Assembly (NCBI GenBank): GCA_903844155.1 | Contig: CAIMSU010000295.1 | Location: forward strand, 1 to 63,269 | DNA length: 63,269 nt | Reading direction: 5' to 3' | Origin: an uncultured Pseudomonadota bacterium | GTDB lineage: Bacteria; Myxococcota_A; UBA796; SXON01 | Shown: piece after piece, positions 36,720 to 44,730 of the stretch | How positions within the stretch are numbered: the stretch's first letter is position 1 | Layout of the letters: each line of letters begins with the position of its first letter | Program-made: the position numbers and the translations under genes | Notes under the pieces: model-generated | The model's database searches: none | The model's input: only the letters and a program-made list of their open reading frames with translations | Told to the model about the DNA's origin: nothing

Positions 36720-37640
36720 CTACTTCGGCCGAAAGCCGGTGATGTAGGGCTTCATCCAGTCGATCTTGCCCGATACGCCGTCCTGGTAGACCTGCTGGAC
36801 GCGACGGGTGATGGCCCCCGGCGTGCCGACCGTCCGACGATCGACCTCGCGCACCGGGGTGATCTCGGCGGCGGTCCCGGAGAGGAACACCTCGTCAGCG
36901 ACGTAGAGCGCGTCACGGCCGAACTGCATCTCGTGGACCTGCACGCCGTCGTGGCGCAGGATGTCGATGACCGTGCGACGGGTGATGCCGCCGAGGATGT
37001 TGACGACCGGCGGTGTCTTCACGACGCCGTCCCGGCAGGCGAAGAGGTTCTCCCCGGTGCCTTCGGCCACGTGTCCGGAGCCGTCGAGCATGATCGCTTC
37101 GTCAAAACCGTTGTCGATCGCCTCGTAGCGGGCAAGCACGCTGTTGACGTAGTGACCGATGACCTTCGCGCGCTGGAGGTTGGAATTCACGTGGTGACGC
37201 GTGAACGTGCTCGTCTGCACGCGGATGCCGTTCCGGATCCCTTCGTCGCCGAGGTACTTGCCCCAGTCCCACACCGCGATCGCGCAGTGCACGGGGTTGT
37301 CCCGAGCTCCGAGGCCCATTTTTCCCATGCCGAAGAAGATGATCGGCCGGATGTAGCAGTCGGCCATCCCGTTGGCTTCCAGCGTCTCCAGGCAGCCCTC
37401 CTTGAGCTGCGCCTGCGTCCAGGGCAGGTCCATCCGGCACATCTTCGCGGAGTCGGTCAGGCGACGAAGGTGCTCGTCGAGCTTGAAGACACCGCCGGAG
37501 CCGTCCGGCTGGGGGTAGCTGCGGATGCCCTCGAACACGCCCAGGCCATAGTGCAACGTGTGGCTGAGAACGTGCACTTTCGCGTCGGCGAACGGAACGA
37601 GCTTGCCGTCCATCCAGATGTACTTGCTCTCGATGCCCAT
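36720..37640 (-). CDS. ilvE: Branched-chain amino acid aminotransferase IlvE
   Basis: The 306-residue class IV PLP enzyme performs the last step of Leu, Ile and Val synthesis, and the reverse step in breakdown. It has YIWMDGKLVPFADAKVHVLSH, HYGLGVFEGIRSY near 30-42, and the PLP Lys159 in QRAKVIGHYVNSVLA. The family signature EAIMLDGSGHVAEGTGENLF and the phosphate-binding GITRRTVIDI follow. Length matches group I BCATs. ATG 37640 has GGAG six bases upstream, so this gene is leadered, unlike many neighbours. Confidence 0.95.
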   Translation of the reverse strand: MGIESKYIWMDGKLVPFADAKVHVLSHTLHYGLGVFEGIRSYPQPDGSGGVFKLDEHLRRLTDSAKMCRMDLPWTQAQLKEGCLETLEANGMADCYIRPIIFFGMGKMGLGARDNPVHCAIAVWDWGKYLGDEGIRNGIRVQTSTFTRHHVNSNLQRAKVIGHYVNSVLARYEAIDNGFDEAIMLDGSGHVAEGTGENLFACRDGVVKTPPVVNILGGITRRTVIDILRHDGVQVHEMQFGRDALYVADEVFLSGTAAEITPVREVDRRTVGTPGAITRRVQQVYQDGVSGKIDWMKPYITGFRPK

Positions 37641-37714
37641 GGACGGCTCCTGCGCGAGGGGTGGAAACGCGCGCGCGGATGCGCGGCGGGCGGGGGTCTA
37701 ACCGGAATCCGCGC

Positions 37715-38158
37715 CTACCCCAGCCCCGCCATCTTCTCCTTCAACTCCCCCGACTCGTGCATGGCCTTGAGGATGTCCGAACCACCGACGAATTCCCCGC
37801 CGATGAACACCTGCGGGATCGTCGGCCATTGCGTGAATTGCTTCACCCCGTCGCGCACGTCCGGATCCGCGAGCACGTTCACGTGGGCGATGGGCTTGCC
37901 GTAGCTGGCGAGGATGCCGGCGGCGGAGGCCGAGAAGCCGCACTGCGGCGAGGACGGCGAGCCCTTCATGAACAGGACGACCTGGTTTGCCTTCACATAC
38001 TCCTCAATGAACGCCGCAACCGGCTTCGACCCGCGGATGGACGGCTCCTCGGCGGGCTCGGGGTCGGGCGTGTAGGCCGGGCGCGGGCGAGCGGGCGGCG
38101 GGGTCTCACTCTGGCCGAACATCGGGAGGCGGCGCTTGATGCGATCAACGAGGCCCAT
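37715..38158 (-). CDS. grxD: CGFS-type monothiol glutaredoxin
   Basis: The 147-residue protein ends in a glutaredoxin domain of the Grx4/GrxD class: VVLFMKGSPSSPQCGFSASA with the CGFS active site (Cys73), then QWPTIPQVFIGGEFVGGSDI, the glutathione-binding TVP-like segment. These proteins transfer Fe-S clusters. About 45 N-terminal residues (Pro/Arg-rich, MGLVDRIKRRLPMFG) precede the domain and are longer than in E. coli GrxD. ATG 38158 has GGAG six bases upstream. A palindrome lies 80 bases upstream in the divergent region. Confidence 0.93.
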   Translation of the reverse strand: MGLVDRIKRRLPMFGQSETPPPARPRPAYTPDPEPAEEPSIRGSKPVAAFIEEYVKANQVVLFMKGSPSSPQCGFSASAAGILASYGKPIAHVNVLADPDVRDGVKQFTQWPTIPQVFIGGEFVGGSDILKAMHESGELKEKMAGLG

Positions 38159-38237
38159 GACTGGCTCCTTTTCGTCAACGTAGTCGCCCGCCGGACAGCG
38201 GCCGGTGCCCTGCCATACCGCGCCGCGCATCGCCACC

Positions 38238-38266
38238 TATCAAAACTGACGTCGTCAGTATTGATA
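38238..38266. promoter_or_regulatory. 29-bp palindrome (copy A), candidate operator
   Basis: TATCAA-A-ACTGACG and CGTCAGT-A-TTGATA are inverted around a central T (38252), with one mismatched pair. On the plus strand it is followed by CATGCGG. It shares its core (TGACGTCGTC) and the 3' ATACAT with the two copies at 61386-61448. It sits 23 bases upstream of the GATAAC box of the PrsW-like gene and 80 bases from the glutaredoxin start. Confidence 0.7.
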
Positions 38267-38288
38267 CATGCGGGGGGTGAGGGCGGCG

Positions 38289-38294
38289 GATAAC
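38289..38294 (+). promoter_or_regulatory. GNTANN box (GATAAC), 7 nt before the PrsW-like gene
   Basis: GATAAC is followed by seven bases and GTG 38302. No good -35 element lies 17 bases upstream, where the sequence is G-rich, so an activator bound at the upstream palindrome is plausible. Confidence 0.5.
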
Positions 38295-38301
38295 CGGGGT
38301 T

Positions 38302-39291
38302 GTGGCCATCCTCCTCACCCTCCTCTCGGTCTTTTGCGCAGCCATCCCCATGCTGACGTTCCTTGGGCTCGTGTGGTGGCTCGACCGGAATGATCGGGAG
38401 CCGCTGTGGCTTTTCGGGCTGGTCTTCCTTTGGGGCGTGATCGGCGCGATCTTCGTCGCGCTGGTCGGCTCCGAGGTCATGATGCAGCCGCTGACGCTGA
38501 TCATGGGGCCGGACGCCGCGGAGCAGTGGTCGGCCGTCCTCGTGGCACCGTTCATCGAGGAGCCGTCCAAGGCAGCGATCCTGTTCGCGGTGATGTTCTC
38601 GCGGCACTTCGACAACGCGGCCGACGGCTTCGTCTACGGCGCCGCTGCCGGGCTCGGGTTCGGGATGACCGAGAACTTCCTGTACTTTTCCAGCGTAGCG
38701 ATGTCGGGGGACGTCATGGCGTGGGTGAGCACCGTGGTGATTCGCACGTTCTTCTCTGCGGTCATGCACGCGTGCGCGACGTCCTGTGTCGGCGCCTGCC
38801 TCGGTTTTGCACGGTTTCGCGGTCCGATATTCAAGATCCTCTGCGTCCCGTTCGGCTTCATGTGCGCGATGGGCATCCACGGGCTCTGGAACGGCATGCT
38901 CACGGTCTCCGACGTTGCCGGGATGCCCGAGCTCTCCTCGCTCAACTTCGTCCTGTTCATCGGCGAATTCTTCTTCATCTTCGCGCTCTTTCAGCTTGCC
39001 CTCTGGGACGAGCGGGCCACGATCCGCCGGGAGCTGGCCGATGAGGTCAAGCTCGGAACGCTCCCCCTGGCGCACGCCAGCGGCATCGCGAGCACCTTCA
39101 AGCGCGGCGGTGGCACGTGGCTGCCAAAGGGCGTGCCGCGCTGGCCCTACGTCCGTGCGGTCGTCACGCTCGGGCTTCGCAAGCACCAGAGCCGCAACTC
39201 CAGTGGTTCGACGCACGCTTTCTACGCGGATGAGGTCCTTCGACTGCGCGCCGAGGTCAAGGCCTTGCAGGGGCTCGCGCGCCCGGCCTAG
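38302..39291 (+). CDS. prsW: PrsW-family intramembrane metalloprotease
   Basis: The 329-residue protein has about eight hydrophobic segments and the PrsW motifs. FIEEPSK carries Glu86 and Glu87; DGFVYGAAAGLGFGMTEN has a conserved Glu near 124. His156 is in AVMHACATS and His193 in GIHGLWN. In Bacillus PrsW cuts an anti-sigma factor. Related CPBP-family proteases also serve prenyl-protein processing and bacteriocin resistance. The C-terminal 85 residues are soluble and basic and not part of the core. GTG 38302 fits the box spacing. Confidence 0.85.
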   Translation: MAILLTLLSVFCAAIPMLTFLGLVWWLDRNDREPLWLFGLVFLWGVIGAIFVALVGSEVMMQPLTLIMGPDAAEQWSAVLVAPFIEEPSKAAILFAVMFSRHFDNAADGFVYGAAAGLGFGMTENFLYFSSVAMSGDVMAWVSTVVIRTFFSAVMHACATSCVGACLGFARFRGPIFKILCVPFGFMCAMGIHGLWNGMLTVSDVAGMPELSSLNFVLFIGEFFFIFALFQLALWDERATIRRELADEVKLGTLPLAHASGIASTFKRGGGTWLPKGVPRWPYVRAVVTLGLRKHQSRNSSGSTHAFYADEVLRLRAEVKALQGLARPA

Positions 39292-39294
39292 AGC

Positions 39295-39630
39295 CTAAGC
39301 CCCGACGTAGACCATCGGCCACGAGAGGTCGATCGCATCGACGCCATCGGTGATCATCAGCGAAAGCGTCGCCCCATCGTTCCCAGCCCCGTAGACGTTG
39401 TAGGTGCTGGTGGTCGACCCGGAATTCTGCACATCGGTCCCGTGGACGCCGATGCCGTCGATGGCCCAGCGGAACTGCATCACGTCGCCATCGGGGTCGT
39501 CGGCGATGACCTGGATGTCGACGCCCACGGTCGGAATGTCGATGGTGTCGCCGTCGGCGACGGACGCGGTCTGCAGCACCGGTGCGTGGTTGACGGCGGG
39601 GGCGCAGGCCAGGAGGAGGGCGAGGGTCAC
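39295..39630 (-). CDS. Small lipoprotein with an Ig/cadherin-like fold
   Basis: The 111-residue protein begins MTLALLLACAP, a very short lipoprotein signal with lipobox LLAC (Cys9). The rest is one beta-sandwich-like domain (GVDIQVIADDPDGDVMQFRW) of the PKD/cadherin type seen in many surface proteins of this group. GTG 39630 has GTTAGC eight bases upstream. Its stop lies four bases from the PrsW-like gene stop. Confidence 0.65.
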   Translation of the reverse strand: MTLALLLACAPAVNHAPVLQTASVADGDTIDIPTVGVDIQVIADDPDGDVMQFRWAIDGIGVHGTDVQNSGSTTSTYNVYGAGNDGATLSLMITDGVDAIDLSWPMVYVGA

Positions 39631-39638
39631 GCGCGACT

Positions 39639-39644
39639 GCTAAC
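39639..39644 (-). promoter_or_regulatory. GNTANN box (GTTAGC), 8 nt before the small lipoprotein gene
   Basis: GTTAGC is followed by eight bases and GTG 39630. The TAG inside is the mpl stop codon, so this could be chance, although the full hexamer matches the best boxes. Confidence 0.4.
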
Positions 39645-41127
39645 CGGCGAGGCCCCGGAGCAACTTCTGGTGGATCCCGCCGAAGGCGCCGTTGGACAAC
39701 ACCGCGATCACGTCGTGGGGATGGGCATTTGCGCAGACAGCCGCGACGATCTCGTCGACCGTCTCCCAGGTAAACGCCTCCTTCCCGCTGGCCCGCAGCC
39801 GGGACACGAGGCGTGGCGTATCAAAGCGTTCCGCCTCGGGAATCCGCCCCTGGTCGGGCGGCGCGCCGACGACCACGACGTCCGCGTCCACGAACGCCCG
39901 CGCGTAGGCCTCCTGGAACACGGCCCGGCGCGACGTGGCGCTGCGCGGCTCAAAAATCGCCCAGATCCGACGTTTGCCGAACCGAAGTCGCAAGCCCGCG
40001 AGCGTGACCTCCACCGCCGTCGGGTGGTGCGCAAAATCGTCGAGCACGGTTACCTGCCGCACCTCGCCAACAACCTCCTGCCGCCGCTTCACCCCCTCAA
40101 AGCTCGCGAACCCCGGAGCCAGGTCCGCCGCCGTCAGCCCTTCACGGTCCAGCGCCGCGCACGCCGCCACGCAGTTGTAGAGGTTGTACTCGCCGACCAG
40201 GATGCACTGGAACTGCCCCCAGACAACGCCGTCTCTCAGCACCGTGAAGTGCTGAACACCACGCTGGGTGTCGACCCGGTCGATCCGCCCATCCCACTGC
40301 TGGCCCTTGCCGTACCGCCGGATCTCCGAGGTTGCATCGGTACAGACGTCGACGACGTTGTCGTGGTCCCAGCGGGCGACGATGCACCCGCCGAGTCCCG
40401 GACCGGGCGACGGTGGCACGATGGCCACGAGCTTGCGGAAGCTCTCCTTGACGTGGTCGAGGTCCCGGTAGATGTCCGCATGGTCGAATTCGACGGACGT
40501 GATCAAGGCGGTGTTCGGGCGATAGTGTAGGAACTTCGGTCCCTTGTCGAAGAACGCGGTGTCGTATTCGTCGCCCTCGATGACAAAATGCGGTCCGTCG
40601 CCGAGGCGCGCGGTCCGGTCAAAGTTCTTCGCCAGCCCGCCGATGAGAAACCCCGGTTTGCGGCCGATGGGTTGGGCCTGATCGAGCAGGTGGGCGATGA
40701 GCGACGTCGTCGTCGTCTTGCCGTGGGTGCCGGCGACGACGATGCTCTGGCGTTCGCCGAGGAACAGCTCGCCGAGGAGCTGGGGGAACGAGCAATACGG
40801 CAGGTTCGAGGCGAGCAGCGCCTGGGCCTCCGCGTACTCGGCGCGGATGACGTTGCCGACGACAACCAGATGCGGCGGTCCACCCGTCCGGCCCGGCGCC
40901 AGGTTCTCCGCGTTGTACCCGATCATCACGGGGATTCCCAACGACTCCAGGTACGTGGACATCGGCGGGTACACGCCCGTGTCGCTGCCCGTCACGGTGT
41001 ACCCGGCGTCCTTCAGCATCCCCGCGAGCGCCGCCATCGCGGTGCCCCCGATCCCCATGATGTGAAGCGTGGGAGAGTGCCCCGCTTGCGGCGGAGAAAA
41101 CGGCAGCGGACCGGCGAGGAGTGGCAT
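39640..41127 (-). CDS. mpl: UDP-N-acetylmuramate:L-Ala-gamma-D-Glu-meso-DAP ligase Mpl
   Basis: The 495-residue Mur ligase recycles the tripeptide from peptidoglycan by joining it to UDP-MurNAc. The N-terminal Rossmann domain has HIMGIGGTAMAALAGMLK. The ATP loop is GTHGKTTTT at 133-141, the central domain carries IEGDEYDTAFFDKGPKF and SVEFDHADIY, and DDFAHHPTAV marks Mpl rather than MurC. Meso-DAP peptidoglycan is implied. GATAAA lies eight bases before ATG 41127. It is divergent from mreB. Confidence 0.95.
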   Translation of the reverse strand: MPLLAGPLPFSPPQAGHSPTLHIMGIGGTAMAALAGMLKDAGYTVTGSDTGVYPPMSTYLESLGIPVMIGYNAENLAPGRTGGPPHLVVVGNVIRAEYAEAQALLASNLPYCSFPQLLGELFLGERQSIVVAGTHGKTTTTSLIAHLLDQAQPIGRKPGFLIGGLAKNFDRTARLGDGPHFVIEGDEYDTAFFDKGPKFLHYRPNTALITSVEFDHADIYRDLDHVKESFRKLVAIVPPSPGPGLGGCIVARWDHDNVVDVCTDATSEIRRYGKGQQWDGRIDRVDTQRGVQHFTVLRDGVVWGQFQCILVGEYNLYNCVAACAALDREGLTAADLAPGFASFEGVKRRQEVVGEVRQVTVLDDFAHHPTAVEVTLAGLRLRFGKRRIWAIFEPRSATSRRAVFQEAYARAFVDADVVVVGAPPDQGRIPEAERFDTPRLVSRLRASGKEAFTWETVDEIVAAVCANAHPHDVIAVLSNGAFGGIHQKLLRGLAG

Positions 41128-41135
41128 CGCAACTC

Positions 41136-41141
41136 TTTATC
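41136..41141 (-). promoter_or_regulatory. GNTANN box (GATAAA), 8 nt before mpl
   Basis: GATAAA is followed by eight bases and ATG 41127 and is the closest box to the TATAAT consensus. Upstream TGACAA (the complement of the mreB -35) is a possible -35, with a long 18-base spacer. Confidence 0.5.
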
Positions 41142-41159
41142 GCGGATTGAGCCTTGGTG

Positions 41160-41187
41160 TTGTCACGTCAATACACTTTGTGATAGT
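41160..41187 (+). promoter_or_regulatory. Candidate mreB promoter (TTGTCA - 16 bp - GATAGT)
   Basis: TTGTCA at 41160-41165 and GATAGT at 41182-41187 are separated by 16 bases, giving a near-consensus sigma-70-type promoter. The -10 hexamer is the same as the start-proximal box at 61320. The mRNA would carry a leader of about 70 bases before ATG 41264. Confidence 0.55.
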
Positions 41188-41263
41188 GTCAAAGCCGCTT
41201 CCCGCACCCCGCCCGCACCCCGCCCGCCTCCCCGCCCCCTCCGGCCTTCCCCAGAGTCCCCCA

Positions 41264-42289
41264 ATGCTCAACGCCATGCTCGGCTTGTTCTCCCAGGACA
41301 TGGCCATCGATCTCGGCACCGCCAACACGCTCGTGTACGCCAAGGGCCGCGGCGTCGTCTGCAACGAGCCCTCGCTCGTCGCAGTCCAGCACGACAAACG
41401 CGGCAATCGGCGCGTCCTGGCCGTCGGCAACGAAGCAAAGACGATGCTCGGGCGTTGCCCGCAGGACATCCAGGCGCTGCGCCCGCTCAAGGATGGCGTG
41501 ATCGCCGACTACCAGCTCACCGAGGAGATGCTCCGGTACTTCATCGAAAAGGTCAATGGACGCCGCAATTTCGTCGCCCCCCGCATGGTCATCTGCATCC
41601 CCTACGGCACGACCGAGGTCGAGAAGCGCGCCGTCCGTGATTCAGCTGAATCTGCCGGTGCGCGCGAGGTGCATCTCATCGAAGAACCGCTGGCCGCCGC
41701 GATCGGCGCTGATCTTCCGATCACCGAGCCGACCGGCAACATGGTCGTGGACATCGGCGGCGGGACGACCGAGGTCGCCGTCATCTCCATGGCCGGCATC
41801 GTCTACTCGCGCTCGATCAAGGTTGGCGGCGATCATCTCGACGAGGCGATCATCAACCACATCCGCCGTCGGCACGACCTCTACGTCGGGCCGCGCACCG
41901 CCGAAAAAATCAAGCTGGAGCTTGGGAATGCCTCGCCGGAGTTCGAATTCCGTGAGCTTGCGATCAAGGGCCGCGATCTCGTCCGCGGGTTTCCCCGCAC
42001 CGTCACCATCCACAGCGACGAGATCCGCGAGGCCCTCGAAGAGCCCGTGCGGCTGATCATCGAGGCGGTCACCGGCTCGCTCGAGCGTACGCCCCCCGAG
42101 CTGCTCGGCGACATCGTGGACCGCGGCATCATCATGACCGGCGGCGGCTCGCTCCTCTCGGACCTGGACACGGCCCTCTCGCAGGCGACCGGGCTCCCCG
42201 TCATCATCGCCGACGATCCGCTCAGCGCCGTCGTCAAGGGCTCGGGGCGCGCGTTGGAGGAGATGGACTACTTGCGGATGATGTCGTAG
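41264..42289 (+). CDS. mreB: Rod-shape actin homologue MreB
   Basis: The 341-residue protein polymerises under the inner membrane and guides lateral wall synthesis. The N-terminus MLNAMLGLFSQDMAIDLGTANTLVY aligns with MreB, including the amphipathic start and phosphate-1 loop. IDIGGGTTEVAVIS-type phosphate-2 is near 163 and GIIMTGGGSLLSDL is the adenosine motif. The expected partners mreC, mreD and rodA are not next to it. Instead a MoxR ATPase gene follows after 31 bases. Confidence 0.97.
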   Translation: MLNAMLGLFSQDMAIDLGTANTLVYAKGRGVVCNEPSLVAVQHDKRGNRRVLAVGNEAKTMLGRCPQDIQALRPLKDGVIADYQLTEEMLRYFIEKVNGRRNFVAPRMVICIPYGTTEVEKRAVRDSAESAGAREVHLIEEPLAAAIGADLPITEPTGNMVVDIGGGTTEVAVISMAGIVYSRSIKVGGDHLDEAIINHIRRRHDLYVGPRTAEKIKLELGNASPEFEFRELAIKGRDLVRGFPRTVTIHSDEIREALEEPVRLIIEAVTGSLERTPPELLGDIVDRGIIMTGGGSLLSDLDTALSQATGLPVIIADDPLSAVVKGSGRALEEMDYLRMMS

Positions 42290-42320
42290 CGCACGCATCC
42301 CGGCGATAAGCCGAGCGGCG

Positions 42321-43337
42321 ATGCCTACGGCCGACGTCCCCTCCTGGTCTTTGGAACAGCTCTCGGGCGAGGCGCACGCCATCCGCCTGCGCATCAACCG
42401 GTTTCGTGAGTCCCTCGGCCGGTTCTTCGTCGCCAAGCAGCCAATCGTCGACCTGATGACGATCTGCGCCGTCGCCCAGGAGCCGCTGCTGCTCGTCGGA
42501 CGACCGGGCACCGCAAAAAGCGACCTTGTCCTCAAGTTCAAGGACGCCCTCGGCCTCGGCGACGGCGACTATTTTGAGTACATGCTCACCCAGTTCACCG
42601 AGCCCGGTGAGGTGATGGGCCCGATCGACGTCGCCCGCTTGCGCGAGGGGAAGTACATCCGGCGCTCGCAGGGCAAACTCCCGACGGCGAAGGTCGTTTT
42701 TCTGGACGAGATCTTCAAGTCCAACTCCGCCATCTTGAACGCGCTCCTGACGGTCGTGAACGAGCGGAAGTTCTACCAGGACGGCCAGCCGGTCCCGGTG
42801 GCGATGAAGATCCTGTTCGCGGCCACCAACGAGATCCCCGAAAACGTAGAGCTCGCCGCATTGAAGGACCGCTTCTGCCTGAAGGTGGCATGTCGCTCGG
42901 TCGCCGACCAGCACTTCCTGGATCTGATCGACTCGGGGCTGGCGAGCCAGAGCGCGAAGGACCTTGGGCAGAGGCCCTGGGCCGAGGGGCATGCGTCGCT
43001 GGACGACTTCCTCAAGGCGAACCGCTACCTGGCGCTCCAATTCGGCCGGATGGAGGGGAGCAGTGGCGATGAGCGGGACCGCCACCGCTACTTCAGCGCG
43101 CCGTTGCTGCTGGAACTTCAGCGCGTGCTCCGCACGTTGGTGAGGGAGGACGGCGTGTTCATCAGCGATCGCAAGATCGTCAAGTTGTACCGGCTCTTGC
43201 GCACGCACGCCTGGGTGCTCCACGGCGGCGCAGTTGTACGCGAGGACCTGCGAATGTTGAGCTACCTTGGCGAGACGCGGGAGGAGATCGACCTGCTCGA
43301 GGAAAAGGTGCCGAAGTTGCTGGGGATTCCCGGTTGA
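42321..43337 (+). CDS. MoxR-family AAA+ ATPase (RavA/YehL-like)
   Basis: The 338-residue AAA+ protein has Walker A GRPGTAKS at 60-67, Walker B VVFLDEI at 125-131 and sensor 1 AATNEIPEN. An Arg-finger region FCLKVACRS and a C-terminal helical lid follow. MoxR ATPases work with VWA proteins as chaperones that load or remodel a client. Here the VWA protein gene overlaps it (TTGA) and a WGR protein follows. GATAAG lies ten bases before ATG 42321. Confidence 0.9.
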   Translation: MPTADVPSWSLEQLSGEAHAIRLRINRFRESLGRFFVAKQPIVDLMTICAVAQEPLLLVGRPGTAKSDLVLKFKDALGLGDGDYFEYMLTQFTEPGEVMGPIDVARLREGKYIRRSQGKLPTAKVVFLDEIFKSNSAILNALLTVVNERKFYQDGQPVPVAMKILFAATNEIPENVELAALKDRFCLKVACRSVADQHFLDLIDSGLASQSAKDLGQRPWAEGHASLDDFLKANRYLALQFGRMEGSSGDERDRHRYFSAPLLLELQRVLRTLVREDGVFISDRKIVKLYRLLRTHAWVLHGGAVVREDLRMLSYLGETREEIDLLEEKVPKLLGIPG

Positions 43338-44704
43338 CGGAGCTGCGGTCGGCAGACGCGATCGCGGAGTGGGTGGCCGGCGGCCTCGCGTTGGCCAGAG
43401 CACCCGCGCCCTCGACCGGGAACCTCGGAAAGTGGCTGAGCACCGTGCTCTCCGAGCGCCCCGGACTTCCGCCGATCGGGTGCGTCGCGGACCTCGCCAC
43501 GCTGGCGACGGAAGGGCATCTCGGGCGGTTCGGCGGCGCCCTCCCTGACGAGCCCGGCTTGAAGCGCGGCCTGCGCGGCTGGGACGACATCCTTGGGCGC
43601 ATCGCCGGGGATGCCCGGCTTTCCGCCGTGCATGACGCCATCGCCGGTCTACCCGCTGACCTGCGCGCACAGGCGGCCGGGCTGTTCGCCAGCCTGGTGC
43701 TCGGACGCGTGTGCGGCGACGATCCCGAGCGCTCCCCGGAGATCGCGGTGGTGCCGGCCGTGATCCGGCGATGCCTCAAGAGCCCGGAAGATCGCTCGGC
43801 CAGCGCAGCGACCACCCAGCTCCTGGTCGACGCCTACGAGCGCCTGGTGCGACGCGCCGAGAGCGTCGCCGACCTCCTCGGCCCGGCCGACGCCTTCCTG
43901 CTCACCTGGATCGCGCGCCTCGGCTCGTTGGAGGCCCGAGTGCTGCTCGCGCAGCTCGCGGAGGCCGCCGAGGCCACGGTTCTCCCGCGCAGGGTCCGGA
44001 GCGGTCGGGTACGCGGGAGCGCGCTTTCGCGACTCGAGGAGGAGAGCGCTTACCCGGTAGGCGGGTTTTCCGGCATCAGCACCTCGGGCAGCCTCGAAAA
44101 CCTGCTCACGACCGAGCTCGTCTGGATGACCGCCGGTGGAGGCGAGGTTGGCGGCGATGATCCCGGCGCTGTCGACCTTTTTGAGCTCCGCTGGGCCGAG
44201 GGCGAGCTGCTCTATTACACGCGCGAGCGCGGGCGCCACCACCGCTCGCGGCGCGCGATCCTGGTGGTCCTCGACGGCAGCCTTGCGCTGGACCGCACGA
44301 CGGCGGTTGGCTCTCGTCAGCGGGTCGTCGTGGTTCTGGGCGGGCTCGTGGCGGTCCTGCGGCGCTGCGCGGAGCTGCTCGGAGACGCGGACCTGCACAT
44401 CCGCGTGGTGGTCGAGGGGGGCAAGCTCGCGCTGGAGACGGAGGTTCTGGAGCTCCTGCTGCTCGGATTGGTCCAGCGAGGCGTCGCGACAGTGGGGCGC
44501 GCATCCTCGGGGGAGGCGGCCAGTTGGGCGGCAGAGCAAGCCGCGCGGGGTGCCACCGACTGTGTCGTGATCGGCGCCGCTGGGGTGGAGTGCGCGCCAC
44601 TTCTCGCAGGAACACCCGGGCGATCCCCGATCCTGCAACGGGTCGCCACTCGGCTCCACACCGCCGACGATGACCCGGTCGATCTGCTCACCTGGCTGGT
44701 ATAG
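43334..44704 (+). CDS. VWA-like protein partner of the MoxR ATPase, degenerate MIDAS
   Basis: The 456-residue protein is read from TTG 43334, overlapping the ATPase stop (TTGA). The N-terminal 270 residues are helical and Ala/Leu-rich with no named family. The C-terminal 190 look like a von Willebrand A fold: RRAILVVLDGSLALDRTTA begins strand 1, and DLHIRVVVEGGKLALE and CVVIGAAGVECAPLL fit later strands. The MIDAS DxSxS reads DGSLA, and the later Thr and Asp ligands are not obvious, so metal binding may be lost. MoxR/VWA pairing supports the call. Confidence 0.7.
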   Translation: MTELRSADAIAEWVAGGLALARAPAPSTGNLGKWLSTVLSERPGLPPIGCVADLATLATEGHLGRFGGALPDEPGLKRGLRGWDDILGRIAGDARLSAVHDAIAGLPADLRAQAAGLFASLVLGRVCGDDPERSPEIAVVPAVIRRCLKSPEDRSASAATTQLLVDAYERLVRRAESVADLLGPADAFLLTWIARLGSLEARVLLAQLAEAAEATVLPRRVRSGRVRGSALSRLEEESAYPVGGFSGISTSGSLENLLTTELVWMTAGGGEVGGDDPGAVDLFELRWAEGELLYYTRERGRHHRSRRAILVVLDGSLALDRTTAVGSRQRVVVVLGGLVAVLRRCAELLGDADLHIRVVVEGGKLALETEVLELLLLGLVQRGVATVGRASSGEAASWAAEQAARGATDCVVIGAAGVECAPLLAGTPGRSPILQRVATRLHTADDDPVDLLTWLV

Positions 44705-44730
44705 ATCGCGCCCCACACCGCGAGCGCCCC

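Noticed and set aside
42321-44704. MoxR/VWA pair as NorQ-NorD, CbbQ-CbbO or magnesium chelatase subunits
   Set aside because: No nitric oxide reductase, Rubisco or tetrapyrrole gene is nearby, and the presence of WGR and DUF1456 genes fits the yeh-like type better.
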